Shown here one piece after another: positions 9,523-18,113 of a stretch of 64,000 nt of DNA (position 1 is the first letter of the stretch; each line of letters begins with the position of its first letter). The notes below the pieces were generated by a model. It worked only from the letters and a program-made list of their open reading frames with translations, did no database searches and was not told the DNA's origin. The translations under genes and the position numbers were made by a program. Source of the stretch: Streptomyces sp. SN-593 (GTDB lineage Bacteria; Actinomycetota; Actinomycetes; Streptomycetales; Streptomycetaceae); assembly GCF_016756395.1 (NCBI RefSeq), contig NZ_AP018365.1:1240001-1304000 (forward strand), read 5' to 3'.

Positions 9523-10767
9523 TCAGGCACTGGGACCGCCGAAGAGGGTCAGGAACTTCGCGGCGGACTGCGGGAACTCGGTCGTGACCGGGTTGCCGCT
9601 GCCGTCCGCGCCGGGGGAGAGCTGGTGGGCGCCGTCGGAGGCGTTGACGTCGAAGTAGGACGCGTAGGGCACGTTCGCGCCCACCATGAAGTCGTACATG
9701 TTCTGGACGAAGCCGGGGTTGTCCATGCCGCCGTGGGTGTCGGTGCGGTCGCAGACGCCCCACTCGGGCACGACCAGGTACTTGCCGTGGTCGCTCGCGA
9801 AGGTCTTCCAGTAGGCGAGGCCGTGGTCGCCGCCGTAGATGTCGGTGTCCCAGGCGGTCTGCTGGGCGGCGGCGATCTGCGCGGCGGTCGAACCGGCCGG
9901 CCACGGGTAGGTGTTGGCCGCCCAGGACTGGTCGTAGGCGTCGACGCCGACGAAGTCCACGTAGGAGTCGCCCGGGTAGAGCTGGTCGGCCGGCTCCTGC
10001 TGGTAGCCGAGCGCCGGGTTCCATATGAAGCGGAAGTCGGCGCCGGCCACACCGCGCATGGAGCCGACGATCGCCTGGAAGAAGATCGGCCAGTGCGCGG
10101 TGTCGGAGGAGGCCCGCCAGGCGTACCAGCCGCCGTTGAACTCCCAGCCGACGCGCAGCCACGCGCTGCCCAGCCCGTTCGCGACCAGGGTCCGGGCGAG
10201 CGACTGGAAGTAGCCGTCGTAGTCGCCCGCGGCGCCGGCCGCCAGCGACACCGGCACGCCGGCGGCGGTGCCCTTCACCGGCCCGCTCAGGTCCCAGGCG
10301 CCGGCGAGCATCGGCACCGACAGCACCAGGTTGCGGCCGGCCTGCGCGGACACCCAGGTGTTCCACGCCGGCAGTTGCCAGCTCGGGTCGGCGATGTTGT
10401 CCCAGGTGTCGGTGGCCAGGAAGTCCAGCCCCCACACGGCGGGGTCGCCGACCCACTGGGAGAACGCGGTGACGTTCGCCGGCCCGGTCGGCGAGCCCCA
10501 GCGGTAGGCGCCGAGGTGCGGCACCCCGGTCCGCGCGGGCGTCACTGCCTGCGCGGCGGCCGCGGCGGATGTCCGCGGGGCGGCGGTACGGGCGGCGGCG
10601 CGGGTGGCGGCGGCCGCGGGCGAGGCGAGGGCGCCGGTCGCGGCGAGGCCGGCGCCGGCGGCCAGGCCGAGGGCCGCGCGCCGGCTGATCGGCCGGCGCG
10701 GGGAGTCGGCGGGTCGCAGCGGGTCGGCGGGGTCGGGGGTGGGGGTGCTGGAGGTGCGGTCGTTCAT
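9523..10767 (-). CDS. Second GH26-type glycoside hydrolase, Tat-exported
   Basis: A 414-residue paralogue of the preceding enzyme without its C-terminal module. The Tat signal is ISRRAALGLAAGAG followed by an alanine-rich stretch. Catalytic residues are conserved in RVGWEFNGGWYAW (Glu about 209) and VPEWGVCDRTD (Glu about 335). The ATG at 10767 has GGAAGGAG about 9 bp upstream. It lies 44 bp after the stop of the ABC permease gene and is probably co-transcribed with it, so extracellular depolymerisation and uptake are linked. Two diverged copies in tandem suggest different substrates or cleavage modes. Confidence 0.85.
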   Translation of the reverse strand: MNDRTSSTPTPDPADPLRPADSPRRPISRRAALGLAAGAGLAATGALASPAAAATRAAARTAAPRTSAAAAAQAVTPARTGVPHLGAYRWGSPTGPANVTAFSQWVGDPAVWGLDFLATDTWDNIADPSWQLPAWNTWVSAQAGRNLVLSVPMLAGAWDLSGPVKGTAAGVPVSLAAGAAGDYDGYFQSLARTLVANGLGSAWLRVGWEFNGGWYAWRASSDTAHWPIFFQAIVGSMRGVAGADFRFIWNPALGYQQEPADQLYPGDSYVDFVGVDAYDQSWAANTYPWPAGSTAAQIAAAQQTAWDTDIYGGDHGLAYWKTFASDHGKYLVVPEWGVCDRTDTHGGMDNPGFVQNMYDFMVGANVPYASYFDVNASDGAHQLSPGADGSGNPVTTEFPQSAAKFLTLFGGPSA

Positions 10768-10811
10768 CGTGCGGCTCCTTCCGGTCAGGCGTCGGGCGGC
10801 GCGCGGCGGCG

Positions 10812-11699
10812 TCAGCCCTTGATGGCTCCGGTGAGGACTCCCTTCGTGAAGTAGCGCTGGGCGAAGGGGTAGATGGCGAGGATCGGCACCGTGGCGATGA
10901 CCACCACGGCCATCTGGACGGTCTGCGAGGGCGGCGCGGCCTGGTGCAGGTCGGTGACCGTGGAGAGCTGGCCGCCCTGGAGGACGTACTCGTTGAGCAC
11001 CTGGGGCATCGGCCACTTGGTGCTGTCGTTGAGGTAGAGCATCGCGTTGAAGAAGTTGTTCCAGTAGCCGACGGCGTAGAACAGCGCGATCACCGCGATC
11101 ACCGCCCGGGACAGCGGCAGCACGATCCGCAGCAGGATGCGCAGCTCGCCGGCGCCGTCGATGCGGGCGGACTCCAGGAGTTCGGCGGGGATCTCCATGA
11201 AGAAGTTGCGCACCACCACCAGGTTGAACGCGCTGACCATGCCCGGGAGGATCAACGACCAGTAGGAGTCGACCAGTCCGAGGTTCCTGATCAGCAGGTA
11301 CTGCGGGATGATGCCGGCGCCGAAGAGCATCGTGAGCAGGATCAGGTAGAGCGCGGCCTTGGAGCCGGGCACGTCCTTGGTGCGGGACAGCCCGTAGGCG
11401 GTGGTCACCGTGAACAGCACCGACAGCACGGTGCCGACCACCGTGATGCCCACCGACACCAGCAGCGCGCGGGTGACCACGTCGCCGGAGAAGATGCTGC
11501 GGTAGGCGTCGAGCGAGAAGGAGGTGGGCAGCAGCCCGCCGGAGTTGGCGGCGGCGGGGGTAGCGAAGCTGGAGGTCACCACGTACAGGAACGGGTAGAG
11601 CATCACCGTGACGATCAGCGCGATCACGACCGCCTTGATCAACTGCGTGAGCGCGGTGGGTCGTTCGCGCCACGCCGGAAGTTCGGCCCTGCTGCTCAT
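10812..11699 (-). CDS. ABC sugar transporter permease, MalG-like
   Basis: A 295-residue inner-membrane permease of the CUT1 importer family with six predicted membrane segments and the EAA loop ESARIDGAGELRILLRIVLP near residue 175-195. It pairs with the permease encoded immediately upstream; that gene's stop codon begins one base after this gene's... on the genome the two genes abut exactly (this gene's ATG ends at 11699, and the TAG of the neighbour starts at 11700 in transcript order reversed), so the order of transcription is binding protein, MalF-like permease, MalG-like permease, hydrolases. The ATPase is not encoded here; CUT1 systems in Streptomyces commonly share MsiK. Confidence 0.92.
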   Translation of the reverse strand: MSSRAELPAWRERPTALTQLIKAVVIALIVTVMLYPFLYVVTSSFATPAAANSGGLLPTSFSLDAYRSIFSGDVVTRALLVSVGITVVGTVLSVLFTVTTAYGLSRTKDVPGSKAALYLILLTMLFGAGIIPQYLLIRNLGLVDSYWSLILPGMVSAFNLVVVRNFFMEIPAELLESARIDGAGELRILLRIVLPLSRAVIAVIALFYAVGYWNNFFNAMLYLNDSTKWPMPQVLNEYVLQGGQLSTVTDLHQAAPPSQTVQMAVVVIATVPILAIYPFAQRYFTKGVLTGAIKG

Positions 11700-12701
11700 C
11701 TAGAACACCCCTGACGTTCCGAACCGCTTGGCGGTCTTGTTGGCGACGACGACCAGGACGGTGCCGACCACGCCCTTGAAGATCCCGGCGGCGGTGGCCA
11801 GTCCCCAGTTCCCGCCGAGCACGCCGTTGTAGTAGACGAAGGTGTCGACCACCTGCGCGGCGTCGTTGCCCACCGCGTTCTGCTGGAGGATGATCTGCTC
11901 GAATCCGACGGTGAGCACGTCGCCCATCCGCAGGATGAGCAGCAGCGCGATCACGTTGGCGATGCCGGGCAGCGTGATGTGCCAGGTGCGGCGCCAGGGT
12001 CCGGCGCCGTCGACGACGGCCGCCTCGTACAGCTCGGTGCTGATGTTGGAGATCGCGGCGAAGAAGATGATGGTGCCCCAGCCGGTCTCCTTCCAGACCA
12101 CCTGCGCGGTGAGCAGGCCCTTGAAGGTGCTCGCGTCGGTCATCAGGTGGGCGGTGCTCATCCCGATGTGCGAGAAGAGCTGGTTGACGCCGCCGGTGTC
12201 GCCGAGGACGTTCTGCCAGATGGAGATCACGATCACCCAGCCGATGAAGTGCGGCAGGTAGACGATCGACTGGACGATCCGCTTGATGCGCGGCGAGATC
12301 AGGCTGTTGAGCAGCAGGGCGAGGGCGATCGGCGCCGGGAAGGCGAAGAGCACCTGGAGCAGGCTGATGATCAGGGTGTTGCGGATCGCGGTGAGCGCCT
12401 GCGGATCGGAGAACAGGTCCCGGAAGTTGGCCAGGCCCACCCACGGCGAGCCGCCGAAGCCCAGGAAGGGCGAGTAGTTCTGGAAGGCGGCGGCGTTCCC
12501 GAGCAGCGGCACGTACGCGAAGACGACGAAGAACACCACTCCCGGCAGGAAGAGGGCGTACATCCACCGCTCGCGCCAGATCCGGACCCACAGCGGTCGT
12601 TTCGCGGTGGGCGGTCGGGCGCCGCGCGGGGCCCGCGGCCGGAGGGTGCGCTGCGGCCGGGTGGTGCGGCCGGCCGGTCGGTCGGTGCTGTGCACGGTCA
12701 C
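11700..12701 (-). CDS. ABC sugar transporter permease, MalF/LplB-like
   Basis: A 333-residue permease with a basic N-terminal tail (residues 1-45), then six membrane segments and the EAA loop EAAVVDGAGPWRRTWHITLP. It is the first permease of the importer, transcribed directly before the MalG-like permease with no gap. The GTG at 12701 lies 11 bp after the stop of the binding-protein gene; a second GTG six bases later is also possible. Its size and the presence of a long N-terminal extension resemble LplB-type permeases for complex oligosaccharides. Confidence 0.9.
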   Translation of the reverse strand: MTVHSTDRPAGRTTRPQRTLRPRAPRGARPPTAKRPLWVRIWRERWMYALFLPGVVFFVVFAYVPLLGNAAAFQNYSPFLGFGGSPWVGLANFRDLFSDPQALTAIRNTLIISLLQVLFAFPAPIALALLLNSLISPRIKRIVQSIVYLPHFIGWVIVISIWQNVLGDTGGVNQLFSHIGMSTAHLMTDASTFKGLLTAQVVWKETGWGTIIFFAAISNISTELYEAAVVDGAGPWRRTWHITLPGIANVIALLLILRMGDVLTVGFEQIILQQNAVGNDAAQVVDTFVYYNGVLGGNWGLATAAGIFKGVVGTVLVVVANKTAKRFGTSGVF

Positions 12702-12712
12702 GTCGGCCGCCC

Positions 12713-14419
12713 CTACCGGCTCTTGGCCAGGGACTGCTGGAACTCCCGGCGGATGGCGTCGCCGCCCTGCCCGGACCACTGGCTGCGCAGCTCCTTGAGC
12801 GCGCTGACCGGCTTGCGGCCGGTCACGATGCCGACGAAGGCGTCGTTCAGGTTCTGCTGGAGCGCGGGGCCCTTGGAGACCGAGGACTGCGAGATGAGGT
12901 TGACGGTCGGGTCGGCGACGGTGTGCGGGATGAGCTTCTCGGCCTGCTTCTGGGCGGTGACCGACATGCTGGGCGGTCCCGGCAGGTAGAGCACCGTCTC
13001 GGTGGGCTCGTTGAAGTACTGCCCGGCCAGTTCGGCGCGGCGGGCGGTGCTGGTGGACTTCACCGGCGTGCCGTGCGTCAGGTCGTAGTTCCAGCCCTCG
13101 ATGCCGTAGGTGAGGAAGGTGTTCTCCTCGCTGCCGAAGGGCGCGCCGAGGTAGTTGAGGATGCTCAGCAGCTCCTTGACCCGCTCCTTGCCCTTGGCGC
13201 CGTTGCCGACCTTCGCGGGGATCGCGAACATGCCGAAGATGCCGCTGGACTGGTAGAGGGACGCGGTGCCGCCGTCGTGGCCGGGCGCGATCAGCGGACC
13301 GAGGTCGGTGGCCCAGTTCCCGACGCCGGGGATCGGCGGCACGTCGGGGATGTAGGTGGTGTTCAGCGCGGCGCCGGACATACCGATCTTGCCGGCGTTC
13401 CACAGCGCCATCTGCTGGTCGTAGGTGTTGGCGGCGGCGTTGGGGTGGAAGGCGCCGGCCTTCCACAGCTTGACGATGTACTCGGTGGCGGCCTCGAACT
13501 CGTCGGTCTCGATGTCCTTGGTGAGGCTGCCGTCCTTCTCCAGCCGCCAGTTGTTGGGCACGCCGAACATGTTGAGGATCGGCGTGGACTGCCAGTAGAT
13601 CTGGAGCGAGGACAGTGCCCAGGTGTCCTTCTTGCCGTTCCCGTTCGGGTCCTTGCCGCTGAAGCCGGTGAGCATGGCGTACATCTCGTCGGCGTTGCCC
13701 GGCTGGGCGGTCATGCCGAGCTTGCGCATCCAGTCCAGCCGCAGCGTCGGGATGCCGCTCTGGAGCAGCGGTTCGGGGCGCGGGACGCCGTAGATCCGGC
13801 CCTCGATCGAGGAGTTCTTCCAGGCGTAGGAGGGGAAGAGCGCGAGGTTCGGGTAGTCACGGACGGCGTCGCCGGACAGGTACTCGGTCAGGTCGGTGAA
13901 GGCGCCCTGGAGCACGGACTGGGCGGCGGCGGGGGCCTGGCCGGTCGCGGTGTTGAGGTAGAACAGGTCGGGGATGTCGCCGCCGGCGATGACGGTCGCG
14001 GTCTTCTGCGCGAGGTCGGCCGGGGAGACCAAGGTCGGCTTGACGTGCACGCCGAGCCGCTTGTCCAGCTCGTCGGCCCACCGGTTGTCCGCCGGGGGCG
14101 GCGGGGTGTAGGTCACCTGGAACGTGGTGACGGTGCCGCCGCGGCCGGGCGGCTCGGTGACGGTCTTGTACGGGTCCGGGTAGCGGGTGAAGGCCACCGG
14201 GACGCTCGCGGTGCCGCTGACCACCTGCCCGGGCACCGGACTCGGCGTCACCTGCGTGGGCAGTTTCAGGTCCTTCACGTCACCCTGCGGCACCGGACTG
14301 CCGGTCTTGCCCGAGCAGGCCGCGAGCGCGGCCGCGCCGACCGCCGCGCCGGCCATGCCCAGTACCCGGCGTCTGTTGACGCCTTCCAGATCGCGCCGGT
14401 CGTTGCCCGGTCCGCTCAC
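12713..14419 (-). CDS. Extracellular sugar-binding lipoprotein of ABC importer
   Basis: A large solute-binding protein (568 residues) anchored by lipidation. The N-terminus has NRRRVLGMAGAAVGAAALAAC, a Tat-like signal ending in the lipobox LAAC (Cys about 35). Size and sequence resemble the LplA-type binding proteins for larger oligosaccharides. The GTG at 14419 is preferred because GAGGTG lies six bases upstream; a GTG at 14428 in the same frame has poor spacing. It is the first gene of the operon running through both permeases to the hydrolases, and is preceded by a recognisable promoter with a LacI-type operator at its start point. Confidence 0.9.
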   Translation of the reverse strand: MSGPGNDRRDLEGVNRRRVLGMAGAAVGAAALAACSGKTGSPVPQGDVKDLKLPTQVTPSPVPGQVVSGTASVPVAFTRYPDPYKTVTEPPGRGGTVTTFQVTYTPPPPADNRWADELDKRLGVHVKPTLVSPADLAQKTATVIAGGDIPDLFYLNTATGQAPAAAQSVLQGAFTDLTEYLSGDAVRDYPNLALFPSYAWKNSSIEGRIYGVPRPEPLLQSGIPTLRLDWMRKLGMTAQPGNADEMYAMLTGFSGKDPNGNGKKDTWALSSLQIYWQSTPILNMFGVPNNWRLEKDGSLTKDIETDEFEAATEYIVKLWKAGAFHPNAAANTYDQQMALWNAGKIGMSGAALNTTYIPDVPPIPGVGNWATDLGPLIAPGHDGGTASLYQSSGIFGMFAIPAKVGNGAKGKERVKELLSILNYLGAPFGSEENTFLTYGIEGWNYDLTHGTPVKSTSTARRAELAGQYFNEPTETVLYLPGPPSMSVTAQKQAEKLIPHTVADPTVNLISQSSVSKGPALQQNLNDAFVGIVTGRKPVSALKELRSQWSGQGGDAIRREFQQSLAKSR

Positions 14420-14463
14420 TGCTGTCACCTCTTCCCGTGTGGGTCTCCCCGTCGGAGAACGGC

Positions 14464-14483
14464 TTGATGATGCGCTACATCAA
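14464..14483. promoter_or_regulatory. LacI-family operator 1
   Basis: The sequence TTGATGATGCGCTACATCAA is an inverted repeat (TTGATG...CATCAA) around GCGC. It shares the first 12 bases with the second site at 14599-14620. It lies just downstream of the predicted start point of the binding-protein operon, a position suited to repression by the divergent LacI protein. Confidence 0.7.
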
Positions 14484-14494
14484 CGGCCCGCTCA

Positions 14495-14523
14495 AGGTAT
14501 GAGCAGCGCCACACAGGTGTCAA
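14495..14523 (-). promoter_or_regulatory. Predicted sigma-70-type promoter of the sugar-uptake operon
   Basis: On the minus strand a perfect -35 TTGACA (14518-14523) is followed after 17 bases by ATACCT (14495-14500) as the -10 element. The start point would fall near 14488, directly before operator 1. Confidence 0.6.
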
Positions 14524-14598
14524 CAAGCGTGTACGCTGACGTAACACTTTCGTGCTCTACCGGTAGGGGTGGACGCCGCGCCGGCAGATGGTAGACCT

Positions 14599-14620
14599 TT
14601 GATGATGCGCATTATCATCA
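14599..14620. promoter_or_regulatory. LacI-family operator 2
   Basis: TTGATGATGCGC followed by ATTATCATCA forms a symmetric site with the palindromic core ATGCGCAT. It lies 39 bp before the LacI start codon, so it probably gives autoregulation, or loops with operator 1 about 135 bp away. Confidence 0.65.
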
Positions 14621-14659
14621 TGGTCCTGGAATCCGAGGAACGAGGGAGGGACGTGGCCC

Positions 14660-15754
14660 ATGGGTAACCCCCGATCGCCGCGCCGGCCGACCCAGGCCGA
14701 CGTCGCGCGGCTCGCCCAGGTGTCGCCGTCGGTGGTGTCCGCGGTGGTCAACGGGCGGCACGACGGGGCGGTGCGCGCCAGCGAGCAGACCGTACAGCGG
14801 GTGTGGGAGGCGGTCCGCCAGCTCGGCTACTCCCCCAACCTCGCCGCGCGCAGCCTCGCCGGCGGCCGCAACAACATCGTCGGCGTCTTCACCTACGAGG
14901 CGGTCTTCCCCACCGACCGGCTGAGCTTCTTCCACGACTCGCTGACAGGGATCGAGGAGGCGGCCGAGGAACTCGACTGCCACCTGCTGCTGTTCACCGG
15001 GTCGCGCGGGCGCGGCCAGGACGGCGGGCGGCGCCGCCGGTCGATCTACAAGGACGGCGTCAACACCCTCCAGGTCACCGACGGCGCCGTGCTCCTCGGC
15101 CAGGACGAGGACCGGGAGGAACTGGCCGCACTGGTCGGCTCCGGCTTCCCGTTCGTCTACATCGGCCGCCGGGAGCTGGGTTCGGGCGAGATGTCGTACG
15201 TCACCGCCGACTACACCGCGGCCACCCGCGGGCTGGTCGAGCGGTGCGCGGGCCTCGGCCACCGCCGGCTGGCGCTGCTGCGCAGCGCGATCGCCTCCGA
15301 GGCCGTGCTCGAACGCGAGGCGGGGTACTTCGAGGCGTGCCGCGGCGACGCCGGCGTCGAGTCCGGCGCGGTGCACCTGGTCGAACCGGACACCGTGCCC
15401 ACCGAGTTGCTGGCCACGCTCGTCGACCAGGGCGTCACCTGCGTGGTGACCGACGACTCCAACCACGCCGCGAGCGTGCGTTCCGGCGCCACCCGGCTGG
15501 GCCTGCGAGTGCCGGAGGACCTGTCGGTGGTCGCGCTCGGCGACTTCGCCGGCAGCCGCCCCGACGACCCGACGATCACCTCGCTACTCACCCCCCGCCG
15601 GGAGATGGGCGGGCAGGCCGTGCGGCTGCTGGCCGATCTGCTCGCCCGGCCGCAGGACACCGCGCCGCGCCGCGCCGTCGCGACCTGCGGGATGCGTGGC
15701 GGCCAGACCCTCCAGGCGCCGCCCGCCGCACCGTCCGCCCCCCGATCCCGCTGA
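14660..15754 (+). CDS. LacI-family transcriptional regulator of the mannan/galactoside locus
   Basis: A 364-residue regulator: N-terminal helix-turn-helix (TQADVARLAQVSPSVVSAVV, residues about 11-30), hinge with the usual AARSLAGGRNNIVGV, and a periplasmic-binding-protein-like effector domain to the end. GGGAGGGA lies nine bases before the ATG. It is divergent from the sugar-uptake operon and the intergenic region holds two matching operators, so it very likely represses that operon until an oligosaccharide inducer binds. The short valine/alanine change in the helix-turn-helix (VSAVVNG rather than VSRVLNG) is mildly unusual. Confidence 0.92.
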   Translation: MGNPRSPRRPTQADVARLAQVSPSVVSAVVNGRHDGAVRASEQTVQRVWEAVRQLGYSPNLAARSLAGGRNNIVGVFTYEAVFPTDRLSFFHDSLTGIEEAAEELDCHLLLFTGSRGRGQDGGRRRRSIYKDGVNTLQVTDGAVLLGQDEDREELAALVGSGFPFVYIGRRELGSGEMSYVTADYTAATRGLVERCAGLGHRRLALLRSAIASEAVLEREAGYFEACRGDAGVESGAVHLVEPDTVPTELLATLVDQGVTCVVTDDSNHAASVRSGATRLGLRVPEDLSVVALGDFAGSRPDDPTITSLLTPRREMGGQAVRLLADLLARPQDTAPRRAVATCGMRGGQTLQAPPAAPSAPRSR

Positions 15755-15767
15755 CCTGAGGAGTCCC

Positions 15768-17390
15768 ATGCGCGAAGACCGATGCGACGTGCTGGTGGTC
15801 GGCGGCGGGCTCGGCGGGACCGCCGCCGCGCTCGCCGCCGCCCGCCGCGGCCGCAGCGTCGTCCTGACCGAGGCCACCGACTGGATCGGCGGGCAGCTCA
15901 CCACGCAGGGCGTGCCGCCCGACGAGCACCCGTGGATCGAGGAGTTCGGCTGCACCCGCGGCTACCGCGCGCTGCGCGACGGCGTGCGCGCGTACTACCG
16001 CCGCAACTACCCGCTCACCGCGGCCGCCCGCGCCGACGACCGGCTCAACCCGGGCGCGGGCCGGGTCAGCCGGATCTGCCACGAGCCGCGGGTCGCGGTG
16101 GCCGTGCTGGAGGAGATGCTCGCCCCCTACCGCGCCGCCGGCCGCATCCGGCTGCTGACCCGCCACGAGCCGGTGGCCGTGGGACTGTCCGGCGACCGGG
16201 TCACCTCGGTGACGCTGCGGGACCGGGCCGGGCAGGACGTCGAGATCGCCGCCTCGTACACCATCGACGCCACCGAACTGGGCGACCTGCTCGAACTGGG
16301 CAAGGTGGAGCACGTCATCGGGGCGGAGTCGGCGGCCGAGACCGGCGAGCCGCACGCCCTGGACGGCGACCCGGAACCGCTGGACCAGCAGGCGGTGAGC
16401 TGGTGCTTCGCGCTGGAGCACCGGCCCGGCGAGGACCACACCATCGACCAGCCGGCCGAGTACGCCTTCTGGCGCGACCACCGCGCCGACTTCTGGCCCG
16501 GTCCGCAGCTCAACTGGGCCGAGGTCAACCCCTGGGACCTCACCGAGCACCGCCGCTCGCTGTTCGAGGACGGCAGCGGGCGGCCCGACGGGTTCGGGCT
16601 GTGGGACTTCCGCCGGGTGCTGGCCCGCGCGCACTTCGCCGAGTCCGCCGGGATCACCGACGTCACGCTCGTCAACTGGGCGCACATCGACTACTGGCTC
16701 GGCCCGGTCGTCGGGGTGCTGCCCGAGGAGCGCGACCGCCACCTCGCCGCGGCCCGCCAGCTCAGCCGCTCCTTCCTGTACTGGATGCAGACCGACGCGC
16801 CCAACTCCCAAGGCGGCACCGGCTTTCCGGGGCTGCGGCTGCGCCCCGACACGCTCGGCACCCCGGACGGCTTCGCCAAGGCGCCCTACGTCCGCGAGTC
16901 GCGGCGCATCCGGGCGGAGTTCACGGTCACCGAGAACCACGTCGGCGCCCAGGCCCGCGAACCGCTCGTCGGCGAGGGCGAGTTCTCGGCGGAGTTCGCC
17001 GACACCGTCGGCATCGGCTCCTACCGGATCGACCTGCACCCCAGCACCGGCGGCAAGCGCGGGCCGCGTACCTTCGTCGACATAGAGACCTGGCCGTTCC
17101 AGATCCCGCTCGGCGCGCTCCTGCCGGTCCGGGTCGACAACCTGCTGCCGGCCGCGAAGAACATCGGCACCACCCACATCACCAACGGGTGCTACCGGCT
17201 CCACCCGATCGAGTGGAACATCGGCGAGGTCGCCGGCACGCTGGCCGCGCACTGCCTCGACACCGGCCTCGCCCCCCGCCAGGTACGCGCCCGCGCCGAC
17301 CGCCTGGCCGACTTCCAGCGCCTGCTGGCCGCCGACGGCGTCGAACTGGCCTGGCCGCGGGAGGTCAGGGGCCTCAAGCAGTACTACTGA
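15768..17390 (+). CDS. FAD-dependent oxidoreductase
   Basis: A 540-residue flavoprotein of the 'FAD-dependent oxidoreductase' (FAD_oxidored) family. The N-terminal dinucleotide-binding motif is VLVVGGGLGGTAAALAAARR followed by an acidic residue (about residues 7-32), then GGQLTTQGVPPDEH. No signal peptide is seen, so it is cytoplasmic. It starts 13 bp after the LacI stop with TGAGGAG as ribosome site and is probably co-transcribed with it. Homologues often occur in carbohydrate loci, where they may oxidise sugar-derived substrates; the substrate here is unknown. Confidence 0.85.
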   Translation: MREDRCDVLVVGGGLGGTAAALAAARRGRSVVLTEATDWIGGQLTTQGVPPDEHPWIEEFGCTRGYRALRDGVRAYYRRNYPLTAAARADDRLNPGAGRVSRICHEPRVAVAVLEEMLAPYRAAGRIRLLTRHEPVAVGLSGDRVTSVTLRDRAGQDVEIAASYTIDATELGDLLELGKVEHVIGAESAAETGEPHALDGDPEPLDQQAVSWCFALEHRPGEDHTIDQPAEYAFWRDHRADFWPGPQLNWAEVNPWDLTEHRRSLFEDGSGRPDGFGLWDFRRVLARAHFAESAGITDVTLVNWAHIDYWLGPVVGVLPEERDRHLAAARQLSRSFLYWMQTDAPNSQGGTGFPGLRLRPDTLGTPDGFAKAPYVRESRRIRAEFTVTENHVGAQAREPLVGEGEFSAEFADTVGIGSYRIDLHPSTGGKRGPRTFVDIETWPFQIPLGALLPVRVDNLLPAAKNIGTTHITNGCYRLHPIEWNIGEVAGTLAAHCLDTGLAPRQVRARADRLADFQRLLAADGVELAWPREVRGLKQYY

Positions 17391-17526
17391 CCTGCCGGTC
17401 CGGGCCGCCGTGCCCGCGGGGCGACGCACCGTCAGGAGGCGCGGGGCACGGCGGCACGAGAGCCCGGAGCTGCGGAGACCCGGAGGCCCGGGGCTTCGAA
17501 GGCCCGGCGCCCGGAGCCCGGGCCAC

Positions 17527-17622
17527 GGCTCAGCGCGTGCGGGGTTCCGCGGCTCAGCGCGTGCGGGGTTCCGCGGCTCAGCACGCGCGGGGCTGCGGGG
17601 CTCAGGGCGTACGGGGGTCCGC
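17527..17622. repeat. Four 24-bp tandem repeats
   Basis: Four head-to-tail 24-bp units beginning GGCTCAGCGCGTGCGG at 17527, 17551, 17575 and 17599. The first two are identical and the last two diverge. The stop codon of the SnoaL-like gene (17602-17604) lies inside the fourth unit. The unit length is a multiple of three. Confidence 0.85.
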
Positions 17623-17988
17623 GGGCGCGGGGGGCGCGACGAACTCGGGCTGGTCCAGGACGCGCAGCCAACTGCCGTCCGGCTGGCGGCGGGCGACCTG
17701 GGCGCGGGCGCCCGCGCCGTCGCGGGGCGCGGTCGAGGTGAGCGCGACGTCACCGTTGACCAGGGTCGGCAGCGGCTCCTCGGGCTCGAAGTGCGGGCGG
17801 TTCGCGAGCACCTTCTCCCACAGCGCGCGGATGGCCTCGCGCCCGACGGTCCGCCCGCCGGGCGGGTAGGCCAGCACCGCGTCCTGCGCGTAGAGCGCGG
17901 CGACCCCCGCCGCGTCGCCGGCGTTCGACCGCTCGACGAACAGGCGGGTGAGGTCCTCGGGCCGCATGGCCCGGGCGTACTGCGTCAT
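17602..17988 (-). CDS. SnoaL-like / NTF2-fold protein
   Basis: A 128-residue small cone-shaped alpha+beta protein of the nuclear-transport-factor-2/SnoaL superfamily: LFVERSNAGDAAGVAALYA at the N-terminus, then AVLAYPPGGRTVGREAIRA and the strand-rich half to DGSWLRVLDQPEF. The family includes cyclases, isomerases and many proteins of unknown role; the catalytic function cannot be assigned. The ATG has an AGGAGGA ribosome site six bases upstream. It is divergent from a LysR regulator, its probable controller. The C-terminal residues run into a 24-bp tandem repeat array. Confidence 0.85.
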   Translation of the reverse strand: MTQYARAMRPEDLTRLFVERSNAGDAAGVAALYAQDAVLAYPPGGRTVGREAIRALWEKVLANRPHFEPEEPLPTLVNGDVALTSTAPRDGAGARAQVARRQPDGSWLRVLDQPEFVAPPAPADPRTP

Positions 17989-18085
17989 GGTGTTCCTCCT
18001 CGCGTACGGCGCCGGGGCGCCGCTCCTGCGGACGTGTTCCTCTCCCACCAGCCTGGTTCGGCCCCGATGAGAAGTCCAACAGATG

Positions 18086-18105
18086 GTTCTGATGCGAACT
18101 AGAAT
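18086..18105 (+). promoter_or_regulatory. Putative LysR operator and -10 element
   Basis: The inverted repeat GTTC-TGATGC-GAAC (18086-18099) overlaps a good -10 hexamer TAGAAT (18100-18105). The -10 is only eight bases before the LysR ATG and there is no Shine-Dalgarno sequence, which suggests a leaderless or near-leaderless, autoregulated transcript. Confidence 0.5.
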
Positions 18106-18113
18106 CACCGGTC

